Positions 8,198 through 16,097 of a stretch of 64,000 bases of DNA are shown piece after piece. How positions within the stretch are numbered: the stretch's first letter is position 1; every line of letters starts with the position of its first letter. Made by a program: the position numbers and the translations under genes. The notes beneath the pieces were generated by a model. The model worked only from the letters and a program-made list of their open reading frames with translations, searched no databases and was not told the DNA's origin. The DNA is from Clostridiales bacterium (lineage in GTDB: Bacteria; Bacillota; Clostridia; Oscillospirales; Oscillospiraceae), in contig QALX01000009.1 in assembly GCA_003150485.1 (NCBI GenBank), forward strand, positions 62,001 through 126,000, given 5' to 3'.

Positions 8198-8231
8198 AGA
8201 AAGACACGACTTTATCGTGTCTTTCTTTTTG
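8198..8231 (+). terminator. Rho-independent terminator after MFS gene
   Basis: AAAGAAAGACACGA-CTTTA-TCGTGTCTTTCTTTTT: strong stem with a T5 tract. Confidence 0.88.
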
Positions 8232-8484
8232 GCTACGGCGGCGGCCACTATGTGGAGCCCCCCTCTGTCAACGTAGACAAGGGGACTTTTTTTCATTCAG
8301 CGGACAAAGCACCTCTTATTTTTTAAGATTTCTTTAACACTTTATGACATTATATATTGCGTTGATGAATATATGGTTACAAATTATCGCATTTATCGAA
8401 CAACCGTTGATTCCCAGTTCTTTTCCTGTTTATAATTGGATATGGCCAATTCATTTGATTGCAGGCTATAAAGGAGATGCAGCT

Positions 8485-8898
8485 ATGAAACGTCGAAAAC
8501 CACTGCACATTGTTCTGATCGTTCTCGCATCGCTTCTGGGGCTCTACCTGATTCCCTGCTTCTACATTAGCTGTCAGCTCAACGGCATGGTTCATCAAAG
8601 CTATGATACAAGAGGTAAAAACAATCCCTATCCGGAACGCCTATCGGCCCGTTCCTATCAGGCGCTCTGCTGTCGCTACTACCATGAGGAAGTCTCTCCC
8701 GATCAGGAAACTTACCGACAGAGTTTTCCGTTGACCATTCTTTGGCCAGGCGGAGGCAAGTCAATTTACTGGTACTCCCATGAAGTTTTAGACGCAAACA
8801 GCTCCGTCTCCAGCGGCAGTTGGAACATCGACGTCACAGTTACCCACCAATTTCAAAACGGAAAGTGGCGTATTTCAGATGTGTTTGACCCAGTTTAA
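8485..8898 (+). CDS. Membrane-anchored hypothetical protein (paralogue A)
   Basis: 137 aa, function not recognised. Start ATG 8485 has AAAGGAG upstream; an in-frame ATG at 8344 lacks one. The N-terminus is MKRRKPLHIVLIVLASLLGLYLIP, a basic stretch plus one transmembrane segment or uncleaved signal, followed by an extracytoplasmic domain with WPGGGKSIYWYSHE and QFQNGKWRISDVFDP. It is clearly homologous to the next gene (WPGGxKSxYWY, QxxxGKWxIxDV shared), so the pair arose by tandem duplication. Expression level may be modest; no strong promoter was identified. Confidence 0.75.
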   Translation: MKRRKPLHIVLIVLASLLGLYLIPCFYISCQLNGMVHQSYDTRGKNNPYPERLSARSYQALCCRYYHEEVSPDQETYRQSFPLTILWPGGGKSIYWYSHEVLDANSSVSSGSWNIDVTVTHQFQNGKWRISDVFDPV

Positions 8899-8961
8899 TC
8901 ACTGGAACCGGAAACATTGCATCAATTAACCTGACAGAAATCCACAAAGGAGGGTTCCGCC

Positions 8962-9411
8962 GTGAAACGTCGAAGACCACTCCGCATTGTTCTGATTGTC
9001 CTGGCCTCCCTCTTTGCGCTCTATCTGATTCCCAGCCTTTACATCGGGTGCAGAATCAATCAGATTATTTTGCAGAGCTATCATTCCTATGGAGAAAACA
9101 ATTCCTCCCCTGAAACCATCTCCGACACGCATTACAGCTACCTCAACTGCCACCTTCCAGAGGAAACCGCCCGTGCGAAAAGCGAAAGCCTTCATCATAC
9201 CTTCCCACTGACCTTTTTCTGGCCGGGCGGCAGCAAATCCGTTTACTGGTATACCTACAAAAAAGTGAATCCCAACGGCGTATCCAACACCAGCAAAGGC
9301 GGGGTAATCGTCACCCACCAGTGGAAAGATGGAAAATGGGTCATTACGGATGTTCTCGCCCCGGAAGTCCCCCTCTGCCAATACCTTTTTGATGCGTTCT
9401 TTCCGTACTAA
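8962..9411 (+). CDS. Membrane-anchored hypothetical protein (paralogue B)
   Basis: 149 aa, GTG start preceded by AAAGGAGG. Same layout as the upstream gene: MKRRRPLRIVLIVLASLFALYLIP anchor, then a domain with FPLTFFWPGGSKSVYWYTYKK and HQWKDGKWVITDV. It differs by a longer C-terminus ending in a hydrophobic CQYLFDAFFPY. The 63-nt gap and lack of a terminator between the genes suggest one transcript. No enzyme motif is visible; the conserved Trp/Tyr pattern suggests an NTF2-like or other small extracytoplasmic fold, but that is a guess. Confidence 0.75.
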   Translation: MKRRRPLRIVLIVLASLFALYLIPSLYIGCRINQIILQSYHSYGENNSSPETISDTHYSYLNCHLPEETARAKSESLHHTFPLTFFWPGGSKSVYWYTYKKVNPNGVSNTSKGGVIVTHQWKDGKWVITDVLAPEVPLCQYLFDAFFPY

Positions 9412-9426
9412 AGCGGTAGCCCCGCA

Positions 9427-9939
9427 TCACCCCAGCTGGACGCACGCCTCCACCCGCCGGACCCGACGGCGCAGGGCGCTGAGCTCCACCATCTCGCCGA
9501 GGGCACAGAGTTTATCCGCGCAGCTGACCAGCACACTCTCCCGGTAGCGGGGCGGCCGGAGGTTCAGGGGAAACATGTGTTTGCGGATCACGTCCCGCTC
9601 GACAGCATTCAGATGGAAATCCCGCTGGGCGTTGTCCAGGGCCCGCTGGGCATGGCGAAAGCCGTGCCACTTTCCGGCCTCCTCCGCCCGGTGCCAGTCG
9701 TAGAGAAAGTAATCATGGAGCAGGGCGCCCCGGATCAAGCTGGCGCTGTCCACCCGGAGGCCCATGCACCGGGCCAGCCAGACGCTGACATAGGCCACGG
9801 ACACCGAGTGCTCATAGCAGGTAACGGTCCCGTGCTGTACGTAATTTCGCTCCTGCTGCATGTTGGCAGCGGCAAAAATATCCCGTCCACACACCGCAAT
9901 CAGCTTCGCTATCTCATCCTTTTGTCTCACAGTTCTCAT
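9427..9939 (-). CDS. HD-domain hydrolase-like protein
   Basis: 170-aa cytoplasmic protein with HD-superfamily metal-binding pattern: H44 (YEHSVSVAY), the HD pair in RGALLHDYFLYDW (about 74-75), a downstream His (RKHMFP) and a conserved Asp (SCADKLCA). Such proteins are often phosphohydrolases acting on nucleotides, but the substrate is unknown here. Start ATG 9939 has AAAGGA at suitable distance. It converges on the paralogue pair with only 15 nt between them and no clear terminator. Confidence 0.82.
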   Translation of the reverse strand: MRTVRQKDEIAKLIAVCGRDIFAAANMQQERNYVQHGTVTCYEHSVSVAYVSVWLARCMGLRVDSASLIRGALLHDYFLYDWHRAEEAGKWHGFRHAQRALDNAQRDFHLNAVERDVIRKHMFPLNLRPPRYRESVLVSCADKLCALGEMVELSALRRRVRRVEACVQLG

Positions 9940-10076
9940 CTGTCACAGTCCTTTCCCAAGTATTATAGGGAGCCCGTGGAGACAGGTCAAGGTTGTTTTT
10001 TTGAACAATCTGTTACCGGAACGCCATTTCTCCGGATTTCGTTTTCGGAATGTAATCAACTTTTTCCTTTCTGTAG

Positions 10077-10106
10077 TTGTGCGGCGTTCTGCCCTTTCTC
10101 TATAAT
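10077..10106 (+). promoter_or_regulatory. Probable promoter of GerMN lipoprotein gene
   Basis: -10 TATAAT at 10101-10106 with a weak -35 (TTGTGC, 10077-10082) and 18-nt spacer, 59 nt before the start codon. Confidence 0.55.
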
Positions 10107-10164
10107 GGAACTGTACTCACAACTACCAGCACACACGAAAACCATAAGAAGGAGTATGACTACT

Positions 10165-11193
10165 ATGAAACACAGCATTCAAATCATGGGCGCCCGGGCC
10201 ATCGCCGTCCTGCTCTGCGCCGGCGTCCTGCTGACCCTGGCCGGGTGCGGTGGAAAGGACGGCCATTCCAGCGCCTCTGCCTCAGCGCCTGCCCCGTCCA
10301 CGTCCACCCCCGCCCAGAGCAGCACCGGCCAGCCGGCACAAACGCTCACCCTCTACTACGGCGACCAAAACGCAGAATACCTTCTCTCCAAGACGGTAGA
10401 CGTCCCGGAGATCACTCCCGCAGCCATTCTGTCCGCCCTGCAGGACGCCGGGGTGGTGGACAAAGCCGTCACCATAGAGAAGAGCCAGCTGGACGGCGAC
10501 GCCATCTCCGTGGACTGTTCCGCCGCCTTCCAGACCCAGCTGCAGCAGCAGGGCACCGCTGGCGAACGTATCCTGGTGGGCAGCGTGGTCAACACGTTCC
10601 TCACCGCTTACGGCGCAAAAGAGCTCACCCTCTCCGCCGGTGGCAAGGCCCTGGAGGGCCACATGGACTACTCGGAGCCGCTGACCTTCTTTGAGGCGGC
10701 CCCCGAGACCACCATCACCGCCCCCCTCACCATTGAGGGCGAACAGACCGACCTGGAGCTGACCAAGATTCTCAGCCAACTGGGCTGCGCCATCGGCTAC
10801 GACCCATCCCAGTTCACCTATGACCCGGCCAGCAGCATCGCACCGGTGACCTTCCTGCCCAAGGATTCCTCAGACACCGTCACCCGCTTCACCATCCGCA
10901 CCAGCCAGGCCAGCGTCAAGGACGAAACGGCCCGGCTGACCAAGGAGGAGACCGCCACCTTGAAAGACCAGGATGACAAGGCCACTGTGGGCGCCGACGC
11001 CCTGCCCGCCACCCGCCTCACTTTTCAGGAGGAGCGGGATAAGGACGTAGGCGGCCTGCGCGTTGCCCAGTACTACCTCCTGGAGGGCAACAGCAAAACC
11101 TGGATTGTCCAGCTTCAGACCTTTGCCGAGGCCCAGGAGACCCTGCTGCCCCGGATGGAGGCCATGCTGGGCACCTTCCAGCTGGTCCGCTGA
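10165..11193 (+). CDS. GerMN-domain lipoprotein
   Basis: 342-aa secreted lipoprotein. Signal peptide with lipobox LAGC (Cys28), a Ser/Ala/Pro-rich linker to about residue 55, then a GerMN-like domain (LTLYYGDQNAEYLL ... ISVDCSAAFQTQLQQQG ... ILVGSVVNTFLTAYGAKELTLSAGG). The second half (about 185-342) is less familiar and may be a second extracytoplasmic domain. GerMN proteins occur in spore germination and cell-envelope assembly; which applies is not shown. ATG 10165 is preferred over ATG 10156, which is too close to the AAGGAG site. The much longer frame upstream is spurious. Confidence 0.85.
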   Translation: MKHSIQIMGARAIAVLLCAGVLLTLAGCGGKDGHSSASASAPAPSTSTPAQSSTGQPAQTLTLYYGDQNAEYLLSKTVDVPEITPAAILSALQDAGVVDKAVTIEKSQLDGDAISVDCSAAFQTQLQQQGTAGERILVGSVVNTFLTAYGAKELTLSAGGKALEGHMDYSEPLTFFEAAPETTITAPLTIEGEQTDLELTKILSQLGCAIGYDPSQFTYDPASSIAPVTFLPKDSSDTVTRFTIRTSQASVKDETARLTKEETATLKDQDDKATVGADALPATRLTFQEERDKDVGGLRVAQYYLLEGNSKTWIVQLQTFAEAQETLLPRMEAMLGTFQLVR

Positions 11194-11208
11194 GTGCTTT
11201 CCTCCCTT

Positions 11209-11245
11209 ACCGCCCTTCCGCCTTTGCGGAGGGGCGGTCTTTTTT
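11209..11245 (+). terminator. Rho-independent terminator
   Basis: ACCGCCCtTCCGC / GCGGaGGGGCGGT stem followed by T6, after the GerMN gene. Confidence 0.85.
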
Positions 11246-11314
11246 CCGCAAACTGCCCCGAAAGGGGATGATTTCCCCGCCTTCGGTCAAACCTAAGGCG
11301 AGGTGTTTTATACT

Positions 11315-12757
11315 ATGGAATCTATTTGGACTCAATCTGTTTCCCTGCCGCCCCGCAAGGCATTGGACCACGATCTGGAAACCGACGTGGCCGTCATCGG
11401 CGCGGGGATGGCCGGGGTACTCACCGCCTGGTTTCTCCAGCAGCGGGGCGTCCGGGTGGTGGTGCTGGAGGCCAACCGGGTGGGCAGCGGCCAGACCCAG
11501 AACACAACCGCCAAAATCACCCTCCAGCACAGCCTGACCTACCAGAAGCTCACCGAGGATTTCGGCCCTCAGCGGGCCGCTCAGTACGCCCGGGCCAACC
11601 GGCAGGCCATCCGCGACTACTGGGCCATCGCCAAGCGGCTGAAAATCTCCTGCCAGCTGGAGGAGGTCCCTGCCTATCTCTACACCCGCTACAACCCCCA
11701 GGGACTGGAGGAAGAGGCCCAGGCCGCGCAAGATTTGGGCATTGCGGCCACCCTGGTCCGGAAGACCTGTCTGCCCTTCCCGGTGGAGGCAGCCCTGTGC
11801 TTTCCCCACCAGGCTCAGTTCCACCCCCTCCAATTCCTCCGAGCGGTGGCGGAACCACTGACCATCTACGAGCGCACCCTGGTCCGCACGGTGGAGGAGC
11901 ACACCATCTTCACCGGCCAGGCCACTGTCACCGCCAACCACATTGTCTTTGCCTCTCACTTTCCCTTTGTCAACTTCCCGGGCCTCTACTTCGCCCGGAT
12001 ACACCAGGAACGCAGCTACGTTCTGGCCCTCTCCCACGCCCAGAAGCTGGACGGCATCTACTACGGCATGGACACCGACGGCCTGTCCTTCCGCAACGTG
12101 GGGGATCTGCTTCTCCTGGGCGGCAGCGGGCACCGGACCGGGGAGAACTCCAAGGGCGGCCGGTACGATCATCTCCGCTCCGCCGCCGGGAAATTCTGGC
12201 CCAACTGCTTTGAGGTAACCCGCTGGTCTGCCCAGGACGGGGTGACCCTGGACGGCGTGCCCTACATTGGCACCTACGCCCGCTCCCGCCCCTACTGGTA
12301 CGTGGCCACTGGCTTCCGAAAGTGGGGGATGACCGGCTCCATGACGGCGGCCCGGCTCCTGGCCGACCAGATCACCGGCAAACACAACGACAACGCCGAG
12401 GTGTTCTCTCCCCAGCGCTTTTCCACCGCCGCCCTGCCCACGCTGCTCCGTGACAGCGGCCAGTCCTGCAAGGGCATCAGCCGACAGTGGCTCCACATCC
12501 CCGACGAAACGGCGGAATCCCTGCCCCGGGGCCACGGCGGCATTGTCACCGTCAACGGGGAGAAGGCCGGGGTATACAAGGACGAGGTGGACCGCATCTA
12601 CGTGGTCTCCCCCCGCTGTCCCCATCTGGGCTGTCAGCTGGAGTGGAACCCGGACGAAAAGAGCTGGGACTGCCCCTGTCACGGTTCCCGCTTTGACTAC
12701 AAGGGGACCCTCATCAACAACCCGGCCCTCACCGACCTGCCCAGCTGGACGTCATAA
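11315..12757 (+). CDS. FAD-dependent oxidoreductase with C-terminal Rieske domain
   Basis: 480 aa. The N-terminal DAO-type FAD domain has the dinucleotide motif VAVIGAGMAGVLTAWFL (about 26-42) and a C-terminal FAD segment ATGFRKWGMTGSMTAARLL. A Rieske [2Fe-2S] domain follows (CPHLGC: Cys435, His437; CPCH: Cys453, His456). The combined architecture oxidises a small amine or alcohol substrate and passes electrons to the 2Fe-2S centre; substrate unknown. ATG 11315 gives a better ribosome spacing than GTG 11303. It converges on the tocopherol-cyclase-like gene with a 6-nt overlap. Confidence 0.9.
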   Translation: MESIWTQSVSLPPRKALDHDLETDVAVIGAGMAGVLTAWFLQQRGVRVVVLEANRVGSGQTQNTTAKITLQHSLTYQKLTEDFGPQRAAQYARANRQAIRDYWAIAKRLKISCQLEEVPAYLYTRYNPQGLEEEAQAAQDLGIAATLVRKTCLPFPVEAALCFPHQAQFHPLQFLRAVAEPLTIYERTLVRTVEEHTIFTGQATVTANHIVFASHFPFVNFPGLYFARIHQERSYVLALSHAQKLDGIYYGMDTDGLSFRNVGDLLLLGGSGHRTGENSKGGRYDHLRSAAGKFWPNCFEVTRWSAQDGVTLDGVPYIGTYARSRPYWYVATGFRKWGMTGSMTAARLLADQITGKHNDNAEVFSPQRFSTAALPTLLRDSGQSCKGISRQWLHIPDETAESLPRGHGGIVTVNGEKAGVYKDEVDRIYVVSPRCPHLGCQLEWNPDEKSWDCPCHGSRFDYKGTLINNPALTDLPSWTS

Positions 12758-13597
12758 CCACATCCCCTCAAAGCTGGCCCGGCTGCTGGTCCGGTTCAGG
12801 AGCACCCGGTGGCCGGCGTACAACTGATACCGCACCGTACCGGTCAGGCTCTCGTGGATAGTCCGGGCCATGCCCCCCTGATGGGGCGCCAGAAGGGGCT
12901 GGCTCTGCCGGTCCAGGGCGGTCACCTTCAGGCGCAGCCTGCCCTGGCGCACCTCCGCGCAGTGCTCCTCCACCTGAACCACCCGGGCACCCCGGTAGGT
13001 AGCCAGCCGGTACAGCCGTCCCTCCAGCCACACCAGCCCTATGCAGCCGGTGATCGTCAGCCCCCAGAGGGGTACCTCCGCCACCGACAGCATCACCCCG
13101 TCCCGCTCCCAGCTGCACTGGGTCCACAGGTAGCGCCGGGGAAAGGATCGGCCCCGGTCCCCCTCCATGTAACCTGTTGCCCGGTCAAACTCCATCCGTT
13201 TTCCGTTGACGGTCACTGCCCCGGTCACGCTGTGCCCCAGGCTGAACACGCTGTGGCGGCACTGGAGACCGGGGACAAAGCGGAAGGGACCCATCACATC
13301 CCGGGGCGGCGGGGCCAACGGCCCATAGCCCAGGCTCCCGTCCAGGGACAGTTCCGGGGTATCCAGGCGGAGGGTGCAGCCCCGGGCCGAGAACTGATTC
13401 TCCCCCAGGGTGAACTGCATTGCCTCCCGCCGGAAGCGGAAGTGGGAAAACGATACCTGCCGGGACCACTCCGGGGTGATGACTTGCAGGGACCCGGCGG
13501 CAGCGCCGGTCCGATCGTAGTGATAGGACGGGATCAGGGCCAGGGATTCAGTTTCCGACTGGTGTTTCAGGTACCAGCCCTCAAAATAACGTCGCAT
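12752..13597 (-). CDS. Tocopherol cyclase-like protein
   Basis: 281 aa. The start YFEGWYLKHQ, the internal HSVFSLGHSVTG and GYMEGDRGRSFPRRYLWTQC, and the C-terminal GHRVLLNRTSSRASFEGMW are hallmarks of the tocopherol-cyclase-like family found in many Clostridia. Plant homologues close the chromanol ring; the anaerobe protein's substrate is unknown, and no prenylquinone pathway is in view. Start ATG has a GGAGG site 5 nt upstream. A hairpin (13618-13644) lies in its leader. The 3' end overlaps the convergent FAD-Rieske gene by 6 nt. Confidence 0.85.
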   Translation of the reverse strand: MRRYFEGWYLKHQSETESLALIPSYHYDRTGAAAGSLQVITPEWSRQVSFSHFRFRREAMQFTLGENQFSARGCTLRLDTPELSLDGSLGYGPLAPPPRDVMGPFRFVPGLQCRHSVFSLGHSVTGAVTVNGKRMEFDRATGYMEGDRGRSFPRRYLWTQCSWERDGVMLSVAEVPLWGLTITGCIGLVWLEGRLYRLATYRGARVVQVEEHCAEVRQGRLRLKVTALDRQSQPLLAPHQGGMARTIHESLTGTVRYQLYAGHRVLLNRTSSRASFEGMWL

Positions 13598-13617
13598 CTG
13601 CGCCTCCTGTTACCGGC

Positions 13618-13644
13618 GAAAACCACCCACAACGGGTGGTTTTC
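13618..13644. promoter_or_regulatory. Hairpin in divergent intergenic region
   Basis: GAAAACCACCC-acaac-GGGTGGTTTTC, a perfect 11-bp stem with no strong T-tract on either side. It lies 21 nt before the tocopherol-cyclase-like start, in its 5' leader. Confidence 0.5.
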
Positions 13645-13698
13645 TCTGTGTTTGCCTCCGTTTTCCTGTAGTATGCACGGTTTTCTCCTCCGTCAACC

Positions 13699-13727
13699 TT
13701 GCCGGAACCATTGGCCTGTTTTATAAT
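13699..13727 (+). promoter_or_regulatory. Promoter of larE
   Basis: TTGCCG (13699-13704), 17-nt spacer, TATAAT (13722-13727), 33 nt before the larE start. Confidence 0.75.
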
Positions 13728-13759
13728 AGGGAAAACAATCCGTCACAGGAGGGACGCCC

Positions 13760-14569
13760 ATGGACACTCAACTGGAAGCAAAATACACAGCCTTACAGCG
13801 GCGGCTCCGTCAGCTGGGCCGGGCAGCCGTGGCCTTTTCCGGCGGGGTGGACTCCACCTTTCTCCTCAAGGCGGCCCACGACCTGCTGGGAGATCGGGTG
13901 GTCGCCGTGACCGCCGACACCGCCGCAGTGCCCCGGCAAGAGCTGGAAATCGCCGCCGCCTTTTGCCGGAGGGAGGGCATCGTTCAGCTGCTCTACACCG
14001 CCGACCTGCTCAATACCCCGGCGTTTCAGACCAACCCCCCGGACCGATGCTATCACTGCAAAAAGGCGCTCTTCACCGGCATGGCCGCCCTGGCGGAGGC
14101 AGAGGGCTTCCCCACCCTGGCAGAGGGCTCCAATGCGGATGACACCGGGGACTACCGCCCGGGCATGGCCGCCGTCCGGGAGCTGGGCGCCGTCAGCCCC
14201 CTGCTGGAGGCAAGGCTGACCAAGGCGGACATCCGCACCCTATCCCGCCGGCTGGGCCTGTCCACCTGGAACCGGCCCAGCGCCGCCTGCCTGGCCTCCC
14301 GCATCTGCTACGGGGAACCTATCACGCGGGAAAAACTGTCTCTGGTGGAGCAGGCAGAGGCCTTTCTGACCGGTCTGGGACTGGGACAGCTCCGGGTGCG
14401 GCTCCACGGCGCCCTGGCCCGGATTGAGGTGCTGCCAGACCAGTTTTCCACGGTACTGGCCCACCGGGACGCCATCGTCCAGACTTTCCTGGCGCTGGGC
14501 TGCTCCTACGTGACCCTGGATCTGACCGGCTACCAAACCGGCAGCCTGAACCGACTGCTTCCCAAATAG
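13760..14569 (+). CDS. larE: ATP-dependent sacrificial sulfur transferase LarE
   Basis: 269-aa PP-loop protein. It adenylates pyridinium-3,5-biscarboxylic acid mononucleotide and inserts sulfur during synthesis of the nickel-pincer cofactor. Visible are the PP-loop SGGVDS (27-32), the family NPPDRCYHCK (Cys97, Cys100) and SAACLASRICYG with Cys177, matching the sulfur-donating Cys176 of Lactiplantibacillus LarE. An extra Cys183 in this loop raises the question of the iron-sulfur-dependent, catalytic subclass. larA, larB and larC are not in this window. A strong GGAGG site sets the start. Confidence 0.93.
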   Translation: MDTQLEAKYTALQRRLRQLGRAAVAFSGGVDSTFLLKAAHDLLGDRVVAVTADTAAVPRQELEIAAAFCRREGIVQLLYTADLLNTPAFQTNPPDRCYHCKKALFTGMAALAEAEGFPTLAEGSNADDTGDYRPGMAAVRELGAVSPLLEARLTKADIRTLSRRLGLSTWNRPSAACLASRICYGEPITREKLSLVEQAEAFLTGLGLGQLRVRLHGALARIEVLPDQFSTVLAHRDAIVQTFLALGCSYVTLDLTGYQTGSLNRLLPK

Positions 14570-14592
14570 CGCCCCGTTTCTTCCCGCGGGGA

Positions 14593-14622
14593 TTGTCTCG
14601 TTCCCCTTCCCTATGCTATAAT
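14593..14622 (+). promoter_or_regulatory. Promoter of acyltransferase gene
   Basis: TTGTCT (14593-14598), 18-nt spacer, TATAAT (14617-14622). Confidence 0.7.
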
Positions 14623-14668
14623 TTTTACATTGTCTGTTACTTCAAGGATGGAAAGGTTGTTTGTTAAA

Positions 14669-15820
14669 ATGAATCGTTCGCCAGTACCCGGAGCGCTTCC
14701 CTCCCCCGACGGGCACGGGAAAAACGGCAAGGTGGAACTGCTCCGCTTTTTCTTTTGTATTGCCGTCCTGCTCTTTCACGAGCAGAAGTACATTTTAGGG
14801 GAGGCCTCCCTGGAGCACGGGGTGCATCTCGCCTTCTTCCCTCACGGCTCCATCGGCGTGGAGTTCTTTTTCGTGCTCTCCGGCTTCCTGATGGCAAAGT
14901 CCATCTTCCGCAGGCGGGCGTCTGCCGCCTCTCCCAACGAGTACCTGGGCTTTCTCGCCCACAAGTACACCGCCATCTTCCCCCAGCACTTTGTGGCCTT
15001 CGTGATCGCGGTCTGGGTCTGGGCGGTGTTTGACGGGTTCCGCTCCCTGACCCAGCTGCTGAAATACCTGCTGGACAGCGTACCCAACCTTCTGCTCATC
15101 CAGATGACCGGCTTCAGCCTGGCCAATCCCAACCACGTGGAGTGGTATATCTCCTGTATGCTCATCGCCATGGCGCTTCTCTACCCCCTTTGCCGGCGGT
15201 ACTACACAGCGTTTACCCGCTATTTCGCCCCCTTGTTCTCTCTGCTGGTTCTGGGCTACCTCTTTTACACCACCGCGTCGCTGACCGGCGTCAGCACCTG
15301 GACTGGGTTGTGCTACAAGTCCGTCCTGCGCGCCCTGGTAGAGGTGGCCTTGGGCACTACCGCCTTTGAGCTGTCCCGCCAGCTGGCCGCCGCCTCCCTG
15401 ACCCGGCTCCAACGGGCCTGTCTGAGCGTGGCGGAGGCGCTGCTGCTGCTCTGTTCCGCCGCCTACATCCTCATGACGTTCCCCAAAAAGTACGAGTTCT
15501 ATCTGCTGGCCGCCATTACCCTTCTGATCGTCATCAGCTTCAGCAACGTGACCTGGGGCAGCCGCCTGGCTCAGAACCGGCTGAACCTCTTCCTGGGCAA
15601 GCTCTCTCTGCCCATCTACCTGAGCCAGATCTCCGGCATCCGCCTGGCGCAGTACCTTCTGCCCCAGGGCTCCCAGCGCACCCAGCTGGTGGCCGCGTTC
15701 CTGTTGACCCTGCTGCTGTCCCTGGCCACCCTACTGCTGGCAAAGGGCGTGACCTGGCTGTTCCGGCAGCTGAGAAATCGTCCCAGTGGGGTTGACAAGG
15801 CTCCGGACGCTGGCCTATAA
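14669..15820 (+). CDS. Acyltransferase-3 family membrane protein (OafA/YrhL-like)
   Basis: 383-aa polytopic protein with about 10 hydrophobic helices. It has the acyltransferase-3 hallmarks VELLRFFFCIAVLLFH near the N-terminus and GVEFFFVLSGFLMAKS. Family members O-acylate extracellular sugars or peptidoglycan using cytoplasmic acyl donors. Upstream in-frame starts at 14630 (TTG) and 14648 exist, but the promoter would start transcription near 14628, so ATG 14669 (MNRSPVPG) is favoured; ATG 14648 remains possible. The T-box/serS promoter lies within its last codons. Confidence 0.88.
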   Translation: MNRSPVPGALPSPDGHGKNGKVELLRFFFCIAVLLFHEQKYILGEASLEHGVHLAFFPHGSIGVEFFFVLSGFLMAKSIFRRRASAASPNEYLGFLAHKYTAIFPQHFVAFVIAVWVWAVFDGFRSLTQLLKYLLDSVPNLLLIQMTGFSLANPNHVEWYISCMLIAMALLYPLCRRYYTAFTRYFAPLFSLLVLGYLFYTTASLTGVSTWTGLCYKSVLRALVEVALGTTAFELSRQLAAASLTRLQRACLSVAEALLLLCSAAYILMTFPKKYEFYLLAAITLLIVISFSNVTWGSRLAQNRLNLFLGKLSLPIYLSQISGIRLAQYLLPQGSQRTQLVAAFLLTLLLSLATLLLAKGVTWLFRQLRNRPSGVDKAPDAGL

Positions 15821-15821
15821 T
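15792..15821 (+). promoter_or_regulatory. Promoter of T-box/serS transcript
   Basis: Consensus -35 TTGACA (15792-15797), 18-nt spacer and -10 TATAAT (15816-15821), entirely inside the 3' end and stop of the acyltransferase gene. Confidence 0.85.
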
Positions 15822-15827
15822 ACAAGT

Positions 15828-16061
15828 TAATATAGTAGCTTTAGCGATGACGGAAGCGGGAAGAGGACCTTCGCCTTCAGAGAGCCGGTGGCTGGTGCAA
15901 ACCGGCGGTGTCCCCTCTTTCCTCCACTTCTCCAGCTGCCGGTGAAAGCCGGGGGGTGGCAGCCCTTACCCTGCCGTCAAGTGGCCGGGTGCTCCGGCAA
16001 TTTGGGTGGCAACGCGGAAATCTTTCGTCCCATGGTGTGATGAAAGATTTCCTTATTTTTT
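15828..16061 (+). promoter_or_regulatory. T-box leader of serS with terminator
   Basis: The stem I region contains GCGATGACGGAAG and the distal-loop type AGAGAGCCGGTGGCTGGTGCAAACCGG. The conserved T-box GGGTGGCAACGCGG is at 16004-16017. The competing terminator is GGAAATCTTTC (16016-16026) with GAAAGATTTCC (16042-16052) and TTATTTTTT. Uncharged tRNA-Ser should stabilise the antiterminator. The likely specifier is a serine TCC in the 15921-15933 segment (two overlapping candidates). Confidence 0.93.
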
Positions 16062-16097
16062 CCCGCGTAAAGAAACGAAAAAAGGAGAGACAGCACG

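Noticed and set aside
8261..8298. Second terminator-like hairpin after the MFS terminator
   Set aside because: Stem is imperfect (CCCCTcTGTC/GACAaGGGG); a T-tract follows but the strong terminator just before makes it redundant, so not listed as a feature.
9577..10164. N-terminal extension of the GerMN lipoprotein frame
   Set aside because: Runs across the HD gene's antisense and the promoter; the lipoprotein signal starts at 10165.
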